Source: Chromobacteriaceae bacterium
Lineage (GTDB): Bacteria; Pseudomonadota; Gammaproteobacteria; Burkholderiales; Aquaspirillaceae
Reading direction: 5' to 3'
DNA: 5,765 nt
NCBI GenBank assembly: GCA_030151505.1
Contig: JASLDQ010000213.1
Location: forward strand, 1 to 5,765
The notes under the pieces were generated by a model, which was not told the DNA's origin, did not search any database, and saw nothing but the letters and a program-made list of their open reading frames with translations. This document shows positions 1 to 5,765 of the stretch, one piece after another. A program made the translations under genes and the position numbers. Numbering within the stretch: position 1 is the first letter of the stretch; each line of letters begins with the position of its first letter.

Positions 1-1067
1 TGCATCCCGACCCCGATCATCAGCGTCACCATCGCGGTGCCGCCGTAGCTCACCAGCGGCAGCGGCACGCCGACCACCGGCAGGATGCCCGACACCATGC
101 CCATGTTGACGAAGGCGTAGGTGAAGAAGCCGAGCGTGATCGCGCCGGCCATCAGCCGCCCGAACAGGGTGGTTGCCTTGGCCGCGATCATCAGCCCGCG
201 CCCGATCACCAGCAGGTAGAGGAACAGCAGCACGACGTTGCCGATCAGGCCGAACTCCTCGGCATAGACGGCGAAGATGAAGTCGGTGGTGCGCTCCGGG
301 ATGAACTCGAGGTGAGTCTGGGTGCCGTTGAGCCAGCCCTTGCCGAACACGCCACCGGAACCGATCGCGATCATCGACTGGATGATGTGGTAGCCGGCGC
401 CGAGCGGGTCGGTGGTCGGGTCGAGCAGGGTCAGCACCCGGGTGCGCTGGTAGTCGTGCATCATCGACCAGATCACCGGCAGGCTGGCTCCGAAGCCGAC
501 CGCGCCGATCGCCAGCACTTTCCACGACAGCCCGGCCAGGAACATCACAAAGAAGCCCGAGGCCGCGATCAGGGTGGCGGTGCCGAGATCGGGCTGCCTG
601 AGCACGAAGGCCACCGGCACGGCGATGATGATCGCGCCGACGCTGAAGTGCTTCCAGTTCAGATTGCCCTCGAACTTCTGGAAATACCACGCCAGCACCA
701 TCGGCACCATGATCTTGAGGATCTCGGACGGCTGGATGCGGGTCACGCCGATGTGCAGCCAGCGGCGCGAGCCATTGACCACGTCGCCGAACATCGCCAC
801 CCCGAGCAGCAGCAGCACGCCGATCACGTAACCGGGCAGGGCCAGCTGGGCGATCTGCTCGGGCCGGAAGTTGGCGATGATCCACATCACCGTGAACGAG
901 ATGACGATGAAGCCGGCCTTGTTGATGACCTTGTCCGGCACCTGGTTGGAGGCGCTGTACAGCACCACCATGCTCAGGACGTAGATCAGGCAGATGAACA
1001 GGAACATCCAGCCGTCTACCGGGCGCGCCAGGCGCGCCCAGAACCGGCTAATCAGATTGGGATTCAT
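1..1067 (-). CDS. rodA: RodA, SEDS-family peptidoglycan glycosyltransferase (3'-truncated by window edge)
   Basis: RodA is a polytopic inner-membrane enzyme that polymerises lipid II into glycan strands, working as a pair with PBP2 in the elongasome. I translated the minus strand by hand from the ATG at 1067 and it stays open for 355 codons to the window edge. E. coli RodA has 370 residues, so only about 15 C-terminal residues are missing. Diagnostic segments are N-G-S-R-R-W-L at 98-104, Q-P-S-E at 112-115, R-Q-P-D-L-G-T-A at 157-164, P-E-R-T-T-D-F-I-F at 257-265 and P-L-P-L-V-S-Y-G-G at 335-343. Asp262 lies in the T-D-F-I-F motif and matches the catalytic Asp262 of E. coli RodA. Multiple hydrophobic segments fit the expected ten membrane helices. 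The start lies inside the end of mrdA (20-nt overlap), preceded by a G-rich stretch, which suggests translational coupling. Family and role are secure. Confidence 0.97.
   Translation of the reverse strand, partial: MNPNLISRFWARLARPVDGWMFLFICLIYVLSMVVLYSASNQVPDKVINKAGFIVISFTVMWIIANFRPEQIAQLALPGYVIGVLLLLGVAMFGDVVNGSRRWLHIGVTRIQPSEILKIMVPMVLAWYFQKFEGNLNWKHFSVGAIIIAVPVAFVLRQPDLGTATLIAASGFFVMFLAGLSWKVLAIGAVGFGASLPVIWSMMHDYQRTRVLTLLDPTTDPLGAGYHIIQSMIAIGSGGVFGKGWLNGTQTHLEFIPERTTDFIFAVYAEEFGLIGNVVLLFLYLLVIGRGLMIAAKATTLFGRLMAGAITLGFFTYAFVNMGMVSGILPVVGVPLPLVSYGGTAMVTLMIGVGM
1022..1038. repeat. Two adjacent GGCGCGCC palindromes in the rodA 5' coding region
   Basis: The 8-bp palindrome GGCGCGCC occurs at 1022-1029 and again at 1031-1038, separated by one base. 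On the minus strand it encodes part of W-A-R-L-A-R-P (residues 10-16 of RodA), where A-R is repeated. The copies lie about 30-45 nt inside the rodA message. They could pair with each other as strong GC structure, but chance in GC-rich coding sequence is an adequate explanation. Confidence 0.6.
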
Positions 1068-3048
1068 TGACCACCCCGGTCTTGTCTTCATTGGCGGCGA
1101 GCGTCGCAGCGTCCGCCCCCGGCGGCGGCTCGGCGCCGAGCAGGTAGAAATCGAACAGCTGGCGGGCGATCGGGGCCGCCGCCGCCGCCCCCCAGCCACC
1201 GTTCTCGACGATGACCGCCAGCGCGATCCGGGGCGCCTCGACCGGAGCGAAGGCGATGAACCAGGAGTGGTCCCGGTGCTGCTCGGCCAGCGCCGCCGCG
1301 TTGTATTTGGCGCCCTGCTTGATCTGCACCACCTGCGCGGTGCCGGTCTTGCCGGCCATGGAGTATTTCAGCCCGTAGCCCAGCCGGGCACCGGTCCCGC
1401 CCGGCTGCATCACCGCCGCCATCGCGCGTTTGACGAAGTCGACGTTGTCGGGCTTGAAGCCGTTGTCGCGGATGGGGCTCGGCTCGATCAGCGATACCTT
1501 GCCGGTCTTGACGTCGACGATCTCCTTGACCAGATGCGGCTTGAACACCTTGCCGCCATTGGCGAGGATGGACACGGCGTTGGCCATCTGCAGCGGCGTG
1601 TAGGCGTTGTAGCCCTGGCCGATGCCGATCGGCACCACGTCGGCCGGCAGCCAGCGCCGGTTCGCCTCGGTGTAGCGCTTGCCGGAGAAACGCCGGGCCT
1701 TCCACTCCTTGGTCGGCAGCACGCCGCGGGCCTCGTTGTCGAGGTCGATGCCGGTTTCGGCGCCGAGCCCGAACTTGGCCAGTTCGGGTGCGAGCCGGTC
1801 GATGCCCATGTCCCATGCCAGCTTGTAGAAATAGGTGTCGCTCGACACCTGCACCGCCTTGAACAGGTTGACCGTGCCGTTGCCGGACGGCTTGGAATCG
1901 CGGAAGCGGTGCGAGCTGCCCGGCAGGGTGAAGTAGCCGGGATCGGAAATGGTGTAGGACGGCCCGCGGAAGCCGCTTTCGAGCGCGGCCATCGCCATGA
2001 AGGGCTTGAAGGTCGAGCCCGGCGGATAGAGGCCGCGCAGGGCGCGGTTAATCAGCGGGCGCTTCCAGTCCTCGTTCAGGTCTTTCCAGCTCTGGCTGTC
2101 GATGCCGTCGATGAACAGGTTGGGGTCGAAGCCGGGCTTGGACAGGAAGGCGAGCACCCCGCCGGTGGACGGATCGATGGCGATGAGCGCGCCGCGGCGG
2201 TCGCCGAACAGCTTGTCGGCTTCCTGCTGCAGCTTGATGTCGAGCGCGAGCTTGAGCGTGTTGCCGCTGGTCGACAGCGAACGCCGCAGGGTGCGGATCG
2301 CGCGGCCGCCGGCATCGGTCTCGACTTCCTCGAAGCCGGTCTTGCCATGCAGCACGTCCTCGTACACCGCCTCTAGGCCAAGCTTGCCGATGTGGGTGCT
2401 GCCACGGTAGTTGGCGAGCTGGTCGGTGTCCTCCAGCCGCTGCTGGTCATTCTGGTTGATCCGGCCGATGTAGCCGACCACATGGCTGGTCAGCTCCTTG
2501 TACGGGTAGTCGCGGAACAGGCGGGCACTGATGCTGACGCCGGGCAGCTCGAACAGGTGGGCGCCGATCTTGGCGATTTCCTCGTCGCTGAGCTTGATCT
2601 TGAGCGGCAGGCTCTCGAAATTGCGGGTATCGGCCAGGAGCTTCTTGAAGCGGCGGATGTCGCGCGGGGTGACGTCGATCAGCTGGCCGACCCGCGCGAT
2701 CGCCGCGTCCAGATCCTCGATCTTGGACGGCGTCAGTTCGAGGGTGTAGGCCGAATAGTTCTGCGCCAGCACGATGCCGTTGCGGTCGACGATCAGGCCA
2801 CGGTTGGGAATGACCGGCACCAACGAGATGCGGTTGTTCTGCGCCAGCGTGGTTAAGTGTTCCTGCTGGAACACCTGCAGCCAGACGAAGCGGATTCCCA
2901 GCAGCAGGAAGGCGAACACGATGGCCACGAACGCCACGATCAGGCGCAACTGGAACTGCTTGTCCTGCTGCTGCGACGACGCAGCCGACTGGCTGCGGCG
3001 CGAACCGAAACGGGGCAGCGGAAAGGTGCGACGACGAAATCTCAGCAT
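1048..3048 (-). CDS. mrdA: Penicillin-binding protein 2, elongation-specific peptidoglycan transpeptidase
   Basis: PBP2 is the monofunctional class B transpeptidase that cross-links glycan strands made by RodA during lateral wall growth. It is anchored in the inner membrane with its catalytic domain in the periplasm. The 666-residue product has a basic cytoplasmic N-terminus (about 1-33), one membrane helix at about 34-56, then the dimerisation/pedestal domain including R-G-L-I-V-D-R-N-G at 83-91. The transpeptidase domain has all three penicilloyl-serine motifs: S345-T-F-K348 with the nucleophilic serine, S402-S-D404 (the S-x-D form typical of PBP2 rather than S-x-N), and K567-T-G569. E. coli PBP2 has 633 residues; the extra length is mostly in the N-terminal tail and an Ala/Pro-rich C-terminal tail after about 638. 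The ATG at 3048 starts 4 nt after the mreD stop without a clear ribosome binding site, suggesting coupling. The next in-frame Met is at residue 352, so this start is the reasonable one. Confidence 0.97.
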   Translation of the reverse strand: MLRFRRRTFPLPRFGSRRSQSAASSQQQDKQFQLRLIVAFVAIVFAFLLLGIRFVWLQVFQQEHLTTLAQNNRISLVPVIPNRGLIVDRNGIVLAQNYSAYTLELTPSKIEDLDAAIARVGQLIDVTPRDIRRFKKLLADTRNFESLPLKIKLSDEEIAKIGAHLFELPGVSISARLFRDYPYKELTSHVVGYIGRINQNDQQRLEDTDQLANYRGSTHIGKLGLEAVYEDVLHGKTGFEEVETDAGGRAIRTLRRSLSTSGNTLKLALDIKLQQEADKLFGDRRGALIAIDPSTGGVLAFLSKPGFDPNLFIDGIDSQSWKDLNEDWKRPLINRALRGLYPPGSTFKPFMAMAALESGFRGPSYTISDPGYFTLPGSSHRFRDSKPSGNGTVNLFKAVQVSSDTYFYKLAWDMGIDRLAPELAKFGLGAETGIDLDNEARGVLPTKEWKARRFSGKRYTEANRRWLPADVVPIGIGQGYNAYTPLQMANAVSILANGGKVFKPHLVKEIVDVKTGKVSLIEPSPIRDNGFKPDNVDFVKRAMAAVMQPGGTGARLGYGLKYSMAGKTGTAQVVQIKQGAKYNAAALAEQHRDHSWFIAFAPVEAPRIALAVIVENGGWGAAAAAPIARQLFDFYLLGAEPPPGADAATLAANEDKTGVVNESQSD
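1071..1077 (-). promoter_or_regulatory. Probable ribosome binding site for rodA inside the mrdA 3' end
   Basis: Read on the minus strand this is GGGGTGG. Its GGGG core ends 6 nt before the rodA ATG at 1067. It is an imperfect Shine-Dalgarno match, but it is the best purine-rich stretch near any start in this operon. It supports the ATG at 1067 over other starts. Because it lies within the last codons of mrdA, ribosomes finishing PBP2 would pass over it. Confidence 0.5.
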
Positions 3049-3052
3049 GGAA

Positions 3053-3550
3053 TCAGCCGGGGGTGCCGCGACGCTGCGGAATGATGAGGATGTTGGTCAG
3101 CAGCGGCCACAGCACGGCGCCGATGAAGGGCGCCATGAAATAGCCCCAGCCGGCGAAAGCCGCGCCGGTGGCGAGACGGGCGAGGGTCATCAGCGCCTGC
3201 CCCACCAGCAGCAGCGCCAGCACCACCAGGGTCTGCTGGCCGAGGTTGTACAGGATGAACTGGCGCTGGCGGATGATGACGAGATAGGCCATCACGCTGT
3301 AGGCCAGCGCATGCTGGCCGAACACGCTGGCGCTGGCGGCGTCGGCCAGCAGGCCGAGACAGAAGGCCCAGCCGATGCCGAAGCGCGACGGCTGGTTGAG
3401 CGTCCAGTACAGCACCAGCATGCCGACGAAGTCCGGAATGAAGCGGGTCGCGCCGCCGCCGAACGGCAGGAGTTCAATCAGGAGCGCCAGCGCGAAGGAC
3501 AACAGCATCCAGCGCAGCTTGATCGGCTTGAGCAGTTCTTTCGGTTCCAT
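3053..3550 (-). CDS. mreD: MreD, rod shape-determining inner-membrane protein
   Basis: MreD is a small integral membrane protein that works with MreC to link cytoplasmic MreB filaments to the periplasmic RodA-PBP2 synthase. The product has 165 residues, close to the usual 160-175. It begins with a short charged N-terminus (M-E-P-K-E-L-L-K-P) and then shows about five or six hydrophobic segments at roughly 13-30, 39-52, 57-74, 80-95, 104-123 and 138-157. Family-typical features are the P40-D41 followed by Y48-W49 in the second segment and G-L-L-A-D at 66-70. The ATG at 3550 follows the mreC TAA by 3 nt, and no convincing ribosome binding site is visible, so reinitiation after mreC is likely. 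Membrane character, length and position between mreC and mrdA make the call firm even though MreD sequences diverge widely. Confidence 0.95.
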   Translation of the reverse strand: MEPKELLKPIKLRWMLLSFALALLIELLPFGGGATRFIPDFVGMLVLYWTLNQPSRFGIGWAFCLGLLADAASASVFGQHALAYSVMAYLVIIRQRQFILYNLGQQTLVVLALLLVGQALMTLARLATGAAFAGWGYFMAPFIGAVLWPLLTNILIIPQRRGTPG

Positions 3551-3553
3551 CGC

Positions 3554-4462
3554 TTATTCGCTTTCGCTCGCGGCGCGACGGCCCTTGCGCTTGGGTTTGA
3601 TTTCCGGCGCCGGCGCCGGGCGCGGGGGCAGGTCGAGCTCTTCGGCCAGCACCAGCGCCAGCCGGCGCTTGTCGACCTGTCCGATCGGGGCGCAGACGAT
3701 GCGGGCGAAGGCGCTGCCGCCGCTACGGTCGACCTTGACCACACGCGCCACGGCCAGCCCGGCCGGATACACGCCGTCGATGCCGGAAGTCATCAGGATG
3801 TCGTTCTCGGCGATGTCGGCGTGGTTGGGCAGATAGCGCACCTCGATCCCGCCGCCGGTACCGAACATCACCGCCCTGAGGCCGTTGCGTTGGACCATCA
3901 CCGGCACGACGTGGTTCTTCTCGACGATCAGGGTGACTTCCGACGTCAGCGGCTGCACCCGGGTGACCTGGCCGATCAGTCCGTCCGAATCGATGACCGG
4001 ATAGCCCGCCTTGACGTGGCTCTGCTCGCCCTGGTCGATGATGATCTTGTAGGAGAACGGATCGCGGCTGAGGTAGAGGATTTCGGCCGGGTAGGAGGCA
4101 CCGTGGCGCTTTGCGCGCAGACCGGCCAGACGGCGCAGCTCGGCATTTTCCTGTTCGAGGTTGGCCAGCCGCTGCAGCCGTGCATCCAGCTCCAGCCGCT
4201 CGCTGCGCAGGGCGTGGTTGTCCTGTTCCAGCTGGGCGTGCGAGCTAAGGTAGGCGCTCAGCCGGCTCAGGCCTTCCACCGGCGCGTTGACCATCCACTG
4301 CACCGGATAGAGCAGGACGGAGGCCGACTCGCGGACGCCTTCCAGCATGCCGAAGCGGGCGTCGCCGATCATCAGCGCGAACGCCAGACCGGCGCAGGCG
4401 ATGACCCGTGTCAGCGGCTTGGGCCCCTGGCGAAAGAAGCTCGGAGAAGTGGCAAAATCCAT
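3554..4462 (-). CDS. mreC: MreC, rod shape-determining bitopic membrane protein
   Basis: MreC is a bitopic inner-membrane protein whose periplasmic part assembles into filaments and binds PBP2, activating the elongasome. The chosen ATG at 4462 gives 302 residues. The open frame extends 77 codons further upstream, but that part only shadows the end of mreB and is not MreC-like. The sequence shows a short cytoplasmic N-terminus with F-F-R-Q-G-P at 9-14, a membrane helix at about 17-34, a coiled coil at about 66-118 rich in Leu, Glu and Gln, and the beta-domain region at about 122-275 (for example I-I-I-D-Q-G at 140-145, G-Y-P-V-I at 153-157, D-G-L-I-G-Q-V at 160-166, T-S-G-I-D-G-V-Y-P-A-G at 225-235). 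The C-terminus (about 278-302) is a low-complexity Pro/Ala then Lys/Arg-rich tail that varies in this family. No strong ribosome binding site precedes the start. The gene follows mreB after a 73-nt gap with a hairpin. Confidence 0.96.
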   Translation of the reverse strand: MDFATSPSFFRQGPKPLTRVIACAGLAFALMIGDARFGMLEGVRESASVLLYPVQWMVNAPVEGLSRLSAYLSSHAQLEQDNHALRSERLELDARLQRLANLEQENAELRRLAGLRAKRHGASYPAEILYLSRDPFSYKIIIDQGEQSHVKAGYPVIDSDGLIGQVTRVQPLTSEVTLIVEKNHVVPVMVQRNGLRAVMFGTGGGIEVRYLPNHADIAENDILMTSGIDGVYPAGLAVARVVKVDRSGGSAFARIVCAPIGQVDKRRLALVLAEELDLPPRPAPAPEIKPKRKGRRAASESE

Positions 4463-4480
4463 TCGATATCGCTGGCTGGC

Positions 4481-4511
4481 GGAAACAACACCGCCGGAGC
4501 GTATCCGGCGG
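4481..4511 (-). terminator. Terminator-like hairpin between mreB and mreC (possible attenuator)
   Basis: In the 73-nt gap between the mreB stop and the mreC start, the minus strand reads CCGCCGGA, a 5-nt loop, then TCCGGCGG: a perfect 8-bp GC-rich stem (arms 4504-4511 and 4491-4498). It is followed immediately by TGTTGTTT, a T-rich stretch that is notable in this GC-rich region. This is the form of a Rho-independent terminator, though the T-run is interrupted by two G residues. Because mreCD-mrdA-rodA lie downstream with no other obvious start signal, partial termination that gives more mreB than mreC transcript is the likely role. That role is inferred; the hairpin itself is seen directly. 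Confidence 0.6.
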
Positions 4512-4535
4512 CGTGATCGGGGTCGTGGACGGGAA

Positions 4536-5765
<1,230 letters not shown>

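Noticed and set aside
312..1070. Plus-strand open frame of 252 codons antisense to rodA
   Set aside because: Its His/Asp/Gln-rich product mirrors the hydrophobic codons of RodA, which is clearly the real gene here.
994..2376. Plus-strand open frame of 460 codons antisense to mrdA
   Set aside because: It is a mirror of PBP2 codons with biased composition and no motifs. A long spurious frame is expected opposite a GC-rich gene.
2774..4516. Long plus-strand open frame (580 codons) antisense to mreC/mreD and the mrdA 5' end
   Set aside because: It lies opposite well-supported genes, its product is a low-complexity mix of Ala, Gly, Arg, Gln, Asp and His typical of antisense frames in GC-rich DNA, and no family is recognisable.

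Overview
The window is GC-rich and almost wholly coding. It falls into two parts that do not belong to one genome. Positions 1 to about 5234 carry a minus-strand rod-shape (elongasome) cluster in the order mreB, mreC, mreD, mrdA (PBP2), rodA, so transcription runs from high to low coordinates. Protein sequence features (MreB C-terminal half, an MreC beginning M-D-F...F-F-R-Q-G-P, and all five genes in one run) point to a Gram-negative proteobacterium, most likely a betaproteobacterium. This assignment is by recognition, not by a database search.

Layout on the minus strand: mreB is a 5'-truncated fragment (4536-5234) lacking about 115 N-terminal residues. A 73-nt gap with a terminator-like hairpin follows. 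Then come complete mreC (3554-4462), mreD (3053-3550, 3 nt after mreC), mrdA (1048-3048, 4 nt after mreD), and rodA (starting at 1067, overlapping mrdA by 20 nt), which runs off the left edge about 15 codons before its expected end. MreB is the actin-like filament. MreC and MreD form the inner-membrane scaffold. RodA (SEDS glycosyltransferase) polymerises lipid II and PBP2 cross-links the strands, so the run encodes the core of the lateral-wall synthesis machine.

From about 5231 to the right edge the plus strand encodes a second, different MreB fragment (178 codons) whose sequence looks actinobacterial. The two mreB pieces meet head to head at almost the same codon of the gene (E. coli residues about 109-116), and neither has an N-terminus. 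The joint lies on an 8-bp inverted repeat. This is not a plausible natural arrangement. The simplest reading is a chimeric contig joined through a short shared word in a conserved gene.

Apart from that joint, the region is a conventional cell-shape operon. I see no RNA genes, CRISPR, mobile elements or novel system. The only points of regulatory interest are the hairpin between mreB and mreC and the tight coupling of the downstream genes.
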